Shown here piece by piece: positions 31,376 through 41,566 of a DNA stretch of 64,000 nt. The notes beneath the pieces are model-generated. The model was not told the origin of the DNA, did not search any database, and saw nothing but the letters and a program-made list of their open reading frames with translations. The DNA is taken from assembly GCF_040954645.1 (NCBI RefSeq), contig NC_092806.1:134988976-135052975 (forward strand), written 5' to 3'. Both the position numbers and the translations under genes were made by a program. The stretch comes from Diabrotica undecimpunctata (lineage: Eukaryota > Arthropoda > Insecta > Coleoptera > Chrysomelidae). How positions within the stretch are numbered: position 1 is the stretch's first letter; every line of letters begins with the position of its first letter.

Positions 31376-34300
31376 GGCCAATCCTTCCACCACTGGATCC
31401 GAACAAAGTAACGAGAATCAACGGCTCTTCTCAGAGCCTACACTGACAATGATGACCATAAACATTGAGGGTATTACTTGTAACAAACAGGAAATTTTGT
31501 CTGAACTCTGTAAAATCCACAAGTGTGATATATTATGTATACAAGAGACTCACCGTGACATATCAGCACATAGACCTAGCGTTGAGGGAATGCAGCTTAT
31601 CATTGAACATTCAAGTGCAAAACATGGAAGCGCCATCTTCATGAGAAGAGATATTGATGTAACATCAGCTGAAAAAACATGCTACAACGACATTGAAATA
31701 CTAACCGTCGAAATAGGAGCCTGCACAGTGACATCTGTGTATAAACCACCCCAGAGAGACTTTGTTTTCTCCCCTCCAAAAAATTTCGCTTCTCAAAAAA
31801 CCAGATTCATTCTGGGTGATTTTAATAGTCATAATGTCCATTGGGGCTACGCTTCAACTGATAAGAATGGAGATCTTGTGGAATCGTGGGCTGAACAAAA
31901 CAACCTGGCACTTCTACATGACCCAAAACTGCCCTATTCGTTCCAGAGCAAAATATGGAAGAAAGGTTACAACCCTGATCTCACCTTCATCAGCATGTCT
32001 TTAGAGGACCGTTGCGTTAGGAAGGTATATAAGCCTATACCGAAGACGCAACATAGGCCCGTGGGAATAACCGTTTACAGCGCTATAAAAGCTCCCAAAA
32101 TTCGTTTCAAACGAAGGTTTAATTTTAAAAAAGCGAACTGGGCAAAATTTGCTGATGAATTGGAAACACAAGTGAAAAATATAGTCCCGATCCCCAAAAA
32201 CTATGACGCGTTCATCAAACTTGTAAAACGAATCTCATGTAAACACATACCCAGAGGATGTCAACAACATTACATATCTGGTCTGAACGATGAAGCAAAA
32301 GATATTATGACAAAGTACACCGAAGAATATAGTAAAGACCCATTTAGCGAAGTTACGGCAGAGATAGGGCAGAGACTGCAGCAATTACTAAGTGCCTCCA
32401 GACAACAACGGTAGAGCGAGACTTTAAATAAAATGGATATAACGCACAGTAGTAAGCAGGCTTGGAATATGATCAAAAAACTTAATGGTGATCCCACAGA
32501 GATGAAAGAGCTATGTACAATAACACCAAATCAGATAGCCCACCAACTGCTTCTGAATGGCAAAACAAACAATCGTTGCAAAACGCCAAAGATTATAAGA
32601 ACTCAAGACCAGGAAACAACTCTCTTGCGAAACCCATTTACCATCGAAGAGCTCAAAAATGGTATTGACTGTATGAAAAATGGAAAATCACCTGGAGTGG
32701 ATGAAATCCTAACAGAGCAGATAAAACACCTTGGGCAAAAAGCGAGACAATGGGTTCTCGATCTATTTAACATCTGTCGCTCTACCTACCAGATTCCAAA
32801 ACTGTGGCGTAAATCAAAAGTAGTAGCCCTTCTGAAACCTGGGAAAGACCCTGAACTACCGAGTAGCTACCGTCCGATATCCCTGCTATGCCATTTGTAT
32901 AAATTGTATGAACGTCTTATTTTAAACCGCATCCAGGAAAAATTAGATGCAAAATTAATCCCACAACAAGCAGGCTTCAGACCAGGTAAATCATGCACAG
33001 GCCAAGTGCTGAACCTATCAGAATACATAGAGGAGGGATTTGAGCAGAAAGACATAGTGGGAGTAGCCTTGATAGACCTCACAGCGGCCTATGATACGAT
33101 AAACCACAGAACCCTGCTAACTAAGATCTATAACACTGTGCTTGACTACGACCTGGTAAATATCATTAGATCACTGTTGTGTAATAGACGTTTCTACGTT
33201 TTGCTAAATGGAAAGAAGAGCAGATGGAGAACCCAAAAAAATGGCCTACCTCAAGGAAGCGTTCTGGCGCCGTCCTTATTTAACATCTACACCAACGACC
33301 AACCAATGCACCCTCAGACTGAGAGTTTTGTCTACGCTGATGACCTTGGTATAGCCGTAAAGGGGAAAACACTCACACAAGTAGAGTCGACAATGGAAGA
33401 GGCTTTAAACATGATGTCAACTTACTACAAACAAAACTCATTAAAGCCAAACCCTACTAAAACCCAAGTATGTGCATTCCATCTCAACAACCAACTGGCG
33501 CATGTAAAGCTGAATGTTTCTTGGGAGGGACAACGCTTGAAACATACTGATAGGCCCAAATATCTTGGAGTAGTACTAGATCGGTCACTAACGTATAAAT
33601 TCCACTGTCAGAACACAAGACAAAAGGTTTCTACGAGAAACAACCTTCTCCGGAAACTTGTAGGGAGCAAGTGGGGTGCAAACCCCCAGGTCTTGAAGAC
33701 AACAGCTGAAGCCTTATGTTTCTCAACAGGGGAATATGCTTGTCCCGTCTGGGGTAGATCTAGACACGCCCAACAAGTCACCACGGCGTTAAATAAAACA
33801 TGCAGAATAATTACCGGTTGTATGAAGCCTACCCCCCTACCCCTACTGTACCGGGTAGCTGGATTCTCATCACCAGATGACCGTAGATGCGCCTCACAAT
33901 ATGTGGAGAAGTTCAGGCAAACTTTCGATGAAAGGCACCAATTATACGGGTTTGACGAACCACCAGGAATCAGCCGACTTAAATCAAGGAAAAGGTTTAT
34001 GAGAAATGTCAGCGTCGAACCACCCGAACTGTTCCCCCTACATCCAGAACGACCTAATGGAATGAACCTGGACTGGAGAACCTGGCGGACACTGAATCGC
34101 ATACGCACAGGTGTTGCCCCTGTAAAACAGAACCTCATTAAATGGGGCACCAAGACAGACAGCGACGCACTTTGTGAATGTGGGGAAATACAGAACGTGG
34201 AGCACCTGAGAGTATGCAGACTTTGCCCATCACAGTGCATCCTCGATGATTTATGGCTCGCAAATGCAAAGGGTGTAGACGAACCCCGATATTGGGCAGA

Positions 34301-34385
34301 AAAACTGTAGTCGGATCCAGACACGAAAAAGTAAAGTAAGTCCATAAAATTGTACAGTTTTCAGTGACAATAAAGCATATTTCCA
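31376..34385 (+). mobile_element. Nearly intact EN-RT LINE (Jockey-superfamily type)
   Basis: This LINE has a GC-richer 5' leader (31376..31448), an apurinic-type endonuclease, a reverse transcriptase and a short 3' UTR to about 34385. Codon use and GC content differ visibly from the flanking AT-rich DNA, as expected of a recent arrival. I could not define a target duplication or an ORF1, so it may still be 5'-truncated. Confidence 0.85.
31449..34310 (+). pseudogene. Endonuclease-reverse transcriptase ORF with a single internal stop
   Basis: From the ATG at 31449 the frame encodes the endonuclease: CDILCIQETHRDISAHRPSV, GSAIFMRRDI, FILGDFNSHNVHWG (catalytic GDFN), NPDLTFISMS and a TQHRPVGITV-type ending. 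At 32412..32414 it meets one TAG (after SASRQQR), then continues in the same frame (SETLNKMDITHSSKQAW) through the RT: GKSPGVDEILTEQIKHL, SSYRPISLLCHLYKLYERLI, QAGFRPGKSCTGQ, VALIDLTAAYDTINHRTL, GLPQGSVLAPSLFNIYTND and FVYADDLGIAVKGKTL (YADD). The C-terminus has a Cys-His motif (CECGEIQNVEHLRVC) and ends at 34310. The whole 954-codon frame has just this one lesion. TAG at a position that related LINEs usually fill with Trp suggests a G-to-A change; read-through or translational restart is possible but unproven. Confidence 0.9.
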
Positions 34386-34599
34386 TTCTAATTCTATAAA
34401 TACTTTACCTTAGTCACCTTTAAATTTGTTTTAAACAACTTGTTTGACTTTTAAACTTTGTTTACTGTTCAAGTTTGAGTGTTTTAATCGATTTGATAAA
34501 ATATAATTAATTTAAAGTCGATATAACACCTTTATTGCTTTTTTATTTCTAATCACAATAAAGTGCGTTTAATTCTAGATAAATGAAAACTACTTATTT
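34386..34599. other. Spacer, 3' flank of the 269-aa gene
   Basis: AT-rich spacer. On the minus strand it is the 3' flank of the 34600..35409 gene and carries several A/T-rich candidate polyadenylation sites, none clearly placed. Confidence 0.4.
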
Positions 34600-35409
34600 T
34601 TATAAAACATTATTATCGTTGTGTTGTGTTTCACCTGTTTTTTCTTGAACATGTTCCTGCGTATTTAAAAATCTCTTCATAAAGTCTGCCTTAAACTCAT
34701 CAGTAGTTTTATCAACATGTAATTTTGTAGATAATACATCTTGTTTTACCATGTTTGCCACTCTAAATATTTCATTTTGTATGAACTGTACAGATGCCTT
34801 CTCTTCAGGGGTAACTTTTCCAAGCGGATTTATTCCCAAGGTCCCCAAATTATCTTGAATAACTTTCTTTGTATATTCTGTATCATGCTGGAATGTTTGA
34901 TCAATATCCTCCATTAAATTTGAAGTGCCATTATCATTTACGTTTTCTACGTAGTTGTTTACTTGAAATTTTAACTTTTTTATTGACCTTTGTAGCCGTC
35001 TATCCAGTTTATTAAAGTCTTCAAGCATTTTTTCTGGTATAAGATGTATATATTTTTCGATTTCATCAAATCTCATGTTTTGTATTATTTCATTTACTTC
35101 GTATTGATCGTAAAGTTGAACAATCTGGAAGTCGAGGCTTGCTTTGTGATGAATTCTGACGATACTAGCAGCAATTAGATCTGCTCCTGAAATGCGTTCA
35201 TTGGAATTATTATTCCTTTCATTTTTCTCAAAACCTAAATAATTTTCTTTCCAAAAGGTAATTTTTTCATATACATCTTTCTGAATTCTGGTAACTAATT
35301 TTTTAGATTGTCTATCTGCTATTTTAAAATCTCTTTTTATCGCTTCGATGAGATTGTCAAACGTTATTTCAATTTCTTCATCGTTATCTTCGTCTTGAAA
35401 AGAAGACAT
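34600..35409 (-). CDS. Uncharacterised 269-aa helical protein
   Basis: An intact single-exon frame of 269 aa with an acidic N-terminus (MSSFQDEDNDEEIEITFDNL), then long predicted-helical, charged segments: RDFKIADRQSKKLVTRIQKD, GADLIAASIVRIHHKASLDF, VQLYDQYEVNEIIQNMRFDE, KLDRRLQRSIKKLKFQVNNY and PEEKASVQFIQNEIF. No signal peptide, membrane segment, zinc finger or transposon motif is visible, and there are no frameshifts, so it looks like a real host gene. I do not recognise it with confidence. The arrangement of an N-terminal helix set, an F-D-E-I-x-x-x-I segment and a following basic helix is faintly like the kinetochore MIS12-complex subunit NSL1, but that is a guess. The upstream region is shared with the divergent THAP-like exon at 36064. 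Confidence 0.55.
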   Translation of the reverse strand: MSSFQDEDNDEEIEITFDNLIEAIKRDFKIADRQSKKLVTRIQKDVYEKITFWKENYLGFEKNERNNNSNERISGADLIAASIVRIHHKASLDFQIVQLYDQYEVNEIIQNMRFDEIEKYIHLIPEKMLEDFNKLDRRLQRSIKKLKFQVNNYVENVNDNGTSNLMEDIDQTFQHDTEYTKKVIQDNLGTLGINPLGKVTPEEKASVQFIQNEIFRVANMVKQDVLSTKLHVDKTTDEFKADFMKRFLNTQEHVQEKTGETQHNDNNVL

Positions 35410-36063
35410 ATAATAACACTAATAATTTGATAGTAAATCAATTATATATTGACGGATAATATTGACATCACGTCAAAGTACTGTTCTTCTTCTTATCCGG
35501 TGATCGGTTTCAATGGCCACGTACGATTTAGTTGCCAACAAGCTCAATTCTTCTCAACATTTGTTTCAACCAAAGGTAAAAGGCACACGACGTTCATAAC
35601 GTAGTTATGTAGTAGTAGTAGTAGTAGTAGTACTAGTAGAAACATTAAAATAAAGTTATCGTGCAACGACACTGGTTTGACAAGTGACATTTAATATGTA
35701 TAATGTTATACTTATATCTATCGACGCATAACTCACATGACTGATATTGGAATTTTGTACTTGGCAACACTGTTTCACAGTTTCAGAAGTGATTCCGGTT
35801 GTCAACTGTCAATTGTAATCATAGATAAAATTACACCTAGATTGGTAACAGGGATAGCCAAGGCCAAAACACGTTCGGATTTCGCTCCCATTCGTTTGGT
35901 GGCGCTGCTAGTCTCGTTCCTGCGCGGAGGGAGTGTGCTGTGGTCAATTCAAAGTTGAGTTTAGACAAATACGTCGCCATATTTGTATTTGTTTTATTTT
36001 TTATAATTTAAAATTTTTTATATAAGTAGTGCAAAAAGGTACAATTTTAGACGATTTTTTATT
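35410..36063. promoter_or_regulatory. Candidate bidirectional promoter interval
   Basis: The 654 bp between the minus-strand 269-aa gene and the plus-strand THAP-like exon. It contains a short (AGT)n repeat at 35611..35630 and a locally GC-rich patch at about 35870..35945 (CATTCGTTTGGTGGCGCTGC and CGCGGAGGGAG) unlike the rest of the window. No TATA box is well placed for either gene; this fits a housekeeping-type promoter, by inference. A CTTCTTCTTATCCGG stretch near 35485 looks like the tail end of an RTE-type repeat on the minus strand. Confidence 0.4.
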
Positions 36064-36210
36064 ATGGCATCGAACACATTATATGGAATACCAATGGAAA
36101 AACGAAGAAATTAACAAAGAAGATATTGTGTCCCAGATTGCATGGATACTATTAGCAAGCATTACCGTTTTCCAAGTCCACGAAATTATATGAATATGTT
36201 TGATAAATGG
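36064..36210 (+). pseudogene. THAP-like zinc-finger first exon, possibly broken
   Basis: Starting at the ATG at 36064 the frame reads MASNTLYGIPMEKRRN, one TAA, then QRRYCVPDCMDTISKHYRFP and SPRNYMNMFDKWV, ending in a good GTGAGT donor at 36211. The C-V-P-x-C, H-Y-R-F-P and W-V elements match the start of a THAP DNA-binding domain (C-x(2-4)-C, H/Y-R-F-P, W). The in-frame TAA before the Cys block means that either translation starts elsewhere (for example from an upstream spliced exon joined near 36112) or the copy is dead. The rest of the domain (second C-x-x-H, AVPTIF-type end) would be in a later exon, which I did not find nearby. It could be a host gene or a P-element relic. Confidence 0.4.
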
Positions 36211-36890
36211 GTGAGTGCTGTTAAGAGCCCTAAATTGTAAATTTATTCAACTAATATTGTAGTAAAATGCCTTTTGCAAAATTACGCTTTTATTCACATA
36301 AAACTTGACATAAGAATGACAAAACAATTATTTAAATACTGACCAGTTGTTGTCACAACATTAAGAAAACTAAATTATACTAAACTTGGCTTGTATTATT
36401 ATTATTTCTTGTAACACATATAACATTTCTTGTAACATTTTTATAAATAAAGGTTTCATTCTATATTTTATTCTTTAATTGTTTTAATCACTTTGACATT
36501 TTAATGTAATGGAAAATAAATATAGTCAAGAAAACCCAAAAAGTATACGAAAAATATTTATTATCGTATGTGATAAGGATTTTTCTTGTTATTTTAGGAT
36601 TATATCGATTTTCCTTTACTTTAAAATGAGTTCACAATCCTAGGCAATATTACTAAACTTTTGAATTTAGCGTCATGTATATATAGTTATGCTCCCGGTC
36701 ACTAGGTGATGCGCCAATCATTGTTTTATTCGTTAACACGGAAGTTTCAATGCTAGGTGGTAGTGTGCTATGATTGTAATCTTATTTTAGAATGTAGCAC
36801 ATGTTTAGTTTTAGTTCTTCTGTCGAATAAAGTATTTAAATAATTCACTGGGAAATCTTAATTACCATGAGTGAGGAACAACAAATTCAA
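36211..36890. other. Unassigned; possible copia 5' LTR/leader at right end
   Basis: There are no exons I can support. The last 230 bases (36670..36865) are compositionally distinct (ATGCTCCCGGTCACTAGGTG, AAGTTTCAATGCTAGGTGGT) and directly precede the copia gag reading frame, so they may be its LTR and leader. No duplicate LTR is present to confirm this. Confidence 0.35.
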
Positions 36891-37317
36891 AATCAGATTA
36901 TGGGCACCCAGACAGACAAAAAATAAAGAATCAAAAAGAAAAGTGTGAAATATAAAATGGTTAATGCAATTGTGAATGTTCCTCAGCTGACAAATGCTAC
37001 AAATTTTAACAATTATTGGAAATTCAGAGTAACTATACTACTGGAGGAAAGAAAATTATCAGGTGTATTGGAGAAAACAGAGCAAGATTACAGTAAAGTA
37101 AAAGAGAAAGCAGAGTTTGAACTAAAAGATTCCAAACGTAAAAGCATTATAGTGCAATGTTTAATAGACAAATAGCTGGATTTAGTTAAGGATACTAAAA
37201 CTACAAAAGAAATCATTAAAACCTTAAAAAAAACATTCGAAAGAAAAAGTTTATTTACACGTAAACCTAAATTGTTAACATTAAAGATGTCATTCATTAT
37301 GAAAAACTTTATTTATA
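36891..37317 (+). pseudogene. Copia-type gag fragment (UBN2 domain)
   Basis: The plus strand reads LTNATNFNNYWKFRVTILLE, ERKLSGVLEKTEQDYS, SKRKSIIVQCLIDK, a stop, then LDLVKDTKTTKEIIKTLKKT and FERKSLFTRK, LLTLKM. This is the gag UBN2 domain of Ty1/copia retrotransposons (W-K-F-R-M/V, L-L-E-E-R, S/A-I-I-V-Q-C, E-I-I-x-T-L). The stop replaces a conserved aromatic or His codon. The element is cut at about 37318 by the oppositely oriented LINE; no protease, integrase or RT follows. Confidence 0.8.
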
Positions 37318-38680
37318 TATATTTTTTTTTTTATTTAAATTAACGTGCATGTGACATCTATGGTCATTAGCACGAGTTACGATTTACATGGTAATATCAT
37401 ATAAATTACAAAATAATGTAGTTAACATTTAACATTAAGAGAAAATAACAAAAACTTGTAATATAACATTTATATTTTGTTGAGCAGTTGACTTTTCTCG
37501 AGGAATTTGATAACCTTGAGTTGATTTGGTCTGTGCTGTTTAGGACCTCTTTGAAGTTAGTACTGATATCGAGCTGTTGGCGTATTTTGGCATAAAAAGG
37601 GCATTCAATAAGTATATGCCTGATTCGGAGAGTCGTATTGCAGTGCTGACATTTTGGTTGTGGAGATGATGTCATCAGGTAGCCATGGAGTAGACGGGTA
37701 TGTCCTATACACAATCTCCGTATGATTGCCATATTTTTTCGAGATAAACTGGGATAAGTAAGAAGGTTCACTGAGGGTCTAATTTCATGCAGCGCTGAAG
37801 TAACATTATTCCAGTGAATCTGCCAGGTGGATAGATTAAGCTTCTTTAGTCTAGCTTTAAGATAGTTGCAAATTTGTATATTGATAATGGTGTCCGTGGA
37901 TGATGCGGCTTTTTCGGCAATGCAATCAGCTTTTTCGTTACCACTAATACCAACATGGGATGGTACCCATATCAGAGTGATAGTTGTATTTTGGTTTATA
38001 AGAACCTGATATGTGTCATGAATATCTTGGACGATAGGATGGTTGGTGGATATAACATTAATGGAGTCTATACAAGAAAGTGAATCAGAGCATATAGCTA
38101 TGTGTGTATTTGGATATTGTTGGGCATATTTAAAAGCATGTGAGAGAGCTAGTAGTTCACCAGTGTGAATACTACACAAGGAGAAATTTTAGATAGTTCA
38201 ATAGGCTGTTGTACAGTGGTTACAGAATATCCAACATCACTTTCAGTCTTTGACGCGTCAGTGTAAAGAACTATGTTATTTTTGTTTATAAGTTCTAGAA
38301 AGAGAATTCTTAATGCACTAATACTGTTATCTTTCTTGTTAAACCTGGTGAGGGAAATATCATGATGTGGGAGTATGTTGGTCCAATAGGGATTATTGGA
38401 GAATGGTAGAGTTCTGGTTTCAGACAAATTTATATCTTTTAGTAACGGTTGTAGAAGACTAGGTATAGGATGTATAATTAAGTTACAAGGGTTGTTATGG
38501 GGATGGTGTGATGATGTAATTCAATGATATACTAGATTGGACGGATTGGAAGAAATTGCAGCAGCATAGGAGAGAAGAAGGTTTTCTCGCCTAAGCCATA
38601 GAGGAGGTTCATTAGCTTCACAGTAAAGACTTTCTGCCGGACTAGAACGGAATGCTCCAAGACATAGACTTATTTATTTT
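37318..38680 (-). pseudogene. I-like LINE 3' part with RNase H
   Basis: On the minus strand from about 38660: NEPPLWLRRENLLLSYAAAI, then NNIVLYTDASKTESDVGYSV, and after a frameshift CSIHTGELLALSHAFKYAQQ, IAICSDSLSCIDSIN, TTITLIWVPSHVGISGNEKA. D-A/G-S-K, E-L-L-A-L, C-S-D-S and W-V-P-S-H-x-G-I-x-G-N-E are the full set of RNase H motifs. The C-terminal gag-knuckle-like CQHCNTTLRIRHILIECPFY follows and the frame ends at 37406. The A-rich 3' end lies at 37320..37340, adjoining the copia gag. Reverse transcriptase is missing (5' truncation). A second relative is at 47640..49230. Confidence 0.85.
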
Positions 38681-39078
38681 AATGCACCGATTTTAAAGTT
38701 ATTTTTAGCAAAGGTGTAAACATGGTTTTGATACTGACTTTTTCGTCATAAATTACTACGTTATTTTTTTACGATAAAAATATGACATTTTACTAAAACC
38801 TCTGATATTTTTGAAGAAAAATTCTACGATCAAAACTCAAAAAATAGTTTATATATGAGATACTTCGGGAAACAAGTTTTACAAAATTATAACAAGTAGT
38901 GTGCTTGATTAATATTTTTTGTCCGTTTAAAATTCACTAAGGAAATCGCCCTTTGTCTTAATATTTTGTATATAAAATTTCAATAGAGGTGAAAACCAAT
39001 TAAATTAGGATATTATATTATATTAATTTTAAAGTGGCGAGATACTAGAAGTTTATTGGTTAACTTTTTTATTTTCAA
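38681..39078. other. Unassigned; possibly hAT intron
   Basis: No gene is seen. Because a hAT exon with an acceptor starts at 39085, this may be the intron of that relic. Confidence 0.35.
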
Positions 39079-39205
39079 TTTTCAGATTGTATGTGAAAAA
39101 AAGTTTCAAGTTGATCAACACTTGGGCACTGCAACGCATAAATCTCGTGCTCAAAAGCCGCAAGATTCGGTTCAGCAGCTGATAACTGCAAATAAAACGA
39201 AATAG
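39079..39205 (+). pseudogene. hAT transposase exon 2 fragment (CGGBP1-like)
   Basis: After a TTTTCAG acceptor at 39084 the frame reads IVCEKKFQVDQHLGTATHKS, then RAQKPQDSVQQLITANKTK and a stop at about 39204. This is colinear with exon 2 of the nested hAT (IACEKKFQIDQHVRTASH) at 4896, so it is a second family member preserving the same intron boundary. It is cut short by the repeat that begins near 39246. Confidence 0.65.
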
Positions 39206-39245
39206 TGTTCAAGATGTCAAACGATCGGGTCGACCAACAATTAGT

Positions 39246-40298
39246 GATGACAAAAAACGGGTGGGGCAGTCCAGTGAGACTGCCGGTAGAAGTTATACTT
39301 CTATACACGCGTTCGTCCTTACAAATTTATATGGGAGTCAATCTGCACAATCATTACATTATGTAATGCTATAGGTAAGAGAGAGCAGAAAGAGAAAAAG
39401 AATTAGGTATACAGGTATACAGGTATACGGTGCATCGTTTGACCTGTAATAGGAGTATAGTAAATAAATGAACGATTGAATCAATATTTTAATGAAAATA
39501 TATATTTTTATTTTCATATATGTATAAAAAGAGTTGAATGCAAAAAAATTTTTTTACACATACTCTGCAGTAAAATGCATTGTTAATTTTGTTATTAATA
39601 TAAAAATACAATACAATACACTGCCACATAATTCAATATTATAATACAATACAAATTAAAATGCAATATTCATAAGTATTTAAAAATGACAATATACATA
39701 ACTTACGCATATGTTTAATTTACCATAATAATAATATTAATAAAACAATAATAATATTAATAAATATTAAATATGTTTACAAAAGGAACATTTTTATTCT
39801 CGAGAGAGAAAGAGAGAGAAAATATATCTTCTGTCTCTCTCTTACCTATATCTTACATATGTAATCATTTTGCCGATTCACTCAATATATACGAATACAC
39901 ACAAATTTCCAACGTCGCGTCGAACGCGCGTATAGAAGTATAACTTCAAAAAATTCTCTCAGATTATGTTGTAAATTGTCATTTTATTTTAAAATTTAGC
40001 ATTTTTGCGTATATTACATATATTTAATATATTTAAGACTAACGTGGGGTTTTAAATATTTCAAAAATAAAAAAGGAAATTCATATTGGGATTCGAACTC
40101 ACATATACCAGCGTATAAACCAAACACGTAAGATATTTGCCAATTAGACATTACACTAACTTATTTCAAAATTGACAGTTCTCGGCCATACAGTGATTTA
40201 TTGTAATTATTATTTTGAAATACAAAAGACTAAAATGATTATGAACATTGAATAAATAATACAAAACATATCACATACATAATAGTATTAATATATAT

Positions 40299-40382
<84 letters not shown>

Positions 40383-40490
40383 GTATATATACAAAAGGAA
40401 CATTTTTATTCCCGATATAGAAAGAGGGAGAAAATATATTTTCTGTCTCTCTCTCTTACTCATATCTTACATATGTAATGATTTTACCGA
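39246..40490. mobile_element. TATACTTC-ended repeat, rearranged copy A
   Basis: The left end is GGCAGTCCAGTGAGACTGC then GAAGTTATACTTCTATAC at 39286, and the inverse GTATAGAAGTATAACTTC ends at 39952, so one complete short version is present. It is followed at once (39953..40490) by a second 3' portion containing the GATTATG..GTATATTACATATATT block, a (TA)n run and ACAAAAGGAACATTTTTATT again, lacking its final terminal repeat. In copy B (57700..58760) the same blocks occur once, in one unit. No coding region is seen. The AAAGAGAGAGAAAATATAT tract recurs in each. Confidence 0.7.
40290..40402. repeat. (TA)n microsatellite
   Basis: TA dinucleotides with a few TTATAT breaks, internal to the repeat copy A and also present at the equivalent place in copy B (58504..58593), so it is part of the element. 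Confidence 0.85.
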
Positions 40491-40776
40491 TCCAAGTTTT
40501 CTTAACTCAATAGAAATATGCAACTAAATATAAACATCACTGAATGTAAAAATAATTGCGTAAAATCAATACTTGTAAAAACCAATGTAATTAGAAATCA
40601 ATATAATATGTAAAAATCGTGTATGTAATAATCTATCTTATCTCATTATAAAATAAAGTAAAATTAATATCTTTTATTTTTAAGAAAGAAAAATTAAGTT
40701 CTTTTATGTTAAACAACTTTGCCATTTATATTTTTGTTATATAAGGTACCAACATTGTTGTTATTCTCCGTACTCT

Positions 40777-41090
40777 CGACCGATGAAAATCAAAACTGAT
40801 ATGATCAGTTTTATTTATATATTAATTTCTATTTAACTAAGATAAAAGCATATTTACACTTCTTTAGAATTATACTAAGTGTTGATCTTCCACAATCAAT
40901 AAATAATTTATTCAGTATTATCTCAAAAGATAAAAACCGATTTAAGAACATTTTGTTGTAATTTGAATATCTTCATTGTCAATGGTCCATAAAGGACAAG
41001 TGTTTGTCTTCTTTATTATCTTATACTAGGAAATAACAGCCTATATGTTATAAAAAGAAATCTTACCGAAGTATTTGAATATTCACCAAG
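40777..41090 (+). promoter_or_regulatory. Promoter of GILT-like gene 1
   Basis: A TATAAAAA box lies at 41049..41056, 35 bp before the ATG, so the 5' UTR would be only about 10 nt. The region 40777..41090 is homologous to 61862..62236 upstream of the paralogue and, inverted, to 63690..63900. Shared blocks include AACTGATATGATCAGTTTTA (palindromic core CTGATAxxATCAG), GTTGATCTTCCAC and TTCAGTATTATCTCAAAAGA. Conservation of this noncoding DNA beside otherwise unrelated flanks suggests it was duplicated with the gene; a regulatory role for the palindrome is inferred. Confidence 0.6.
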
Positions 41091-41153
41091 ATGTTTCTAT
41101 CAAAAGTGGTATTGTTCTTGGCAGCTACAGTGTGCGTGTCTTCCAGTGCGCAG
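41091..41153 (+). CDS. GILT-like protein gene 1, exon 1 (signal peptide)
   Basis: ATG at 41091 begins 21 codons, MFLSKVVLFLAATVCVSSSA and Q, a classic secretory signal peptide, and ends with CAG followed by a GTAAAAT donor at 41154 in phase 0. The product of the gene is a gamma-interferon-inducible lysosomal thiol reductase (GILT)-like protein, which in animals reduces disulphides of proteins in lysosomes and in insects is linked to immunity. The paralogous exon at 62237 has the same length and identical splice phase. Intron 1 is 3,929 bp and contains retrotransposon relics. Confidence 0.85.
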
Positions 41154-41566
41154 GTAAAATATAATTCAATGTTTTCAATATTATTTTGGATGTTCGTATG
41201 TATTGTTATGAATCAGTTTATCGATCAGAAATAGAATAAAGAGTTTTTTTATTATTTTAATATAACGCGGGCATATAAATTAAAATACAACCCTGTACTT
41301 ATTTGTAATAGACCATAAGAGAAAACATTGTTCCGTGAAAGACTGAGTGAATAGTGACAGGACAATGGAACCCGTATAATTATAGATTTAAGGAATAAAC
41401 TTTGTAATTGTATTTTGCGGTGGGCATTTTTCGAAAGTAAATAAGAATTAGATTTAGATATGAGATAACAAGAATTTGGAAACTTATTTCTGTTGAAAAA
41501 GGTAAAATTGTTACTGGTTTCTGAAAAGTAATTTGGGTGAAAGTAGTTTATTTGTTTTAAATATCA

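Noticed and set aside
33608..34345. A 245-codon minus-strand frame antisense to the LINE RT.
   Set aside because: It overlaps a well-supported RT frame on the other strand, and its serine/cysteine-rich sequence is typical of an antisense shadow.
35611..35640. A CRISPR-like or satellite array at the AGT repeats.
   Set aside because: It is a simple trinucleotide microsatellite of about seven units with no spacers; no CRISPR array occurs in this eukaryotic window.
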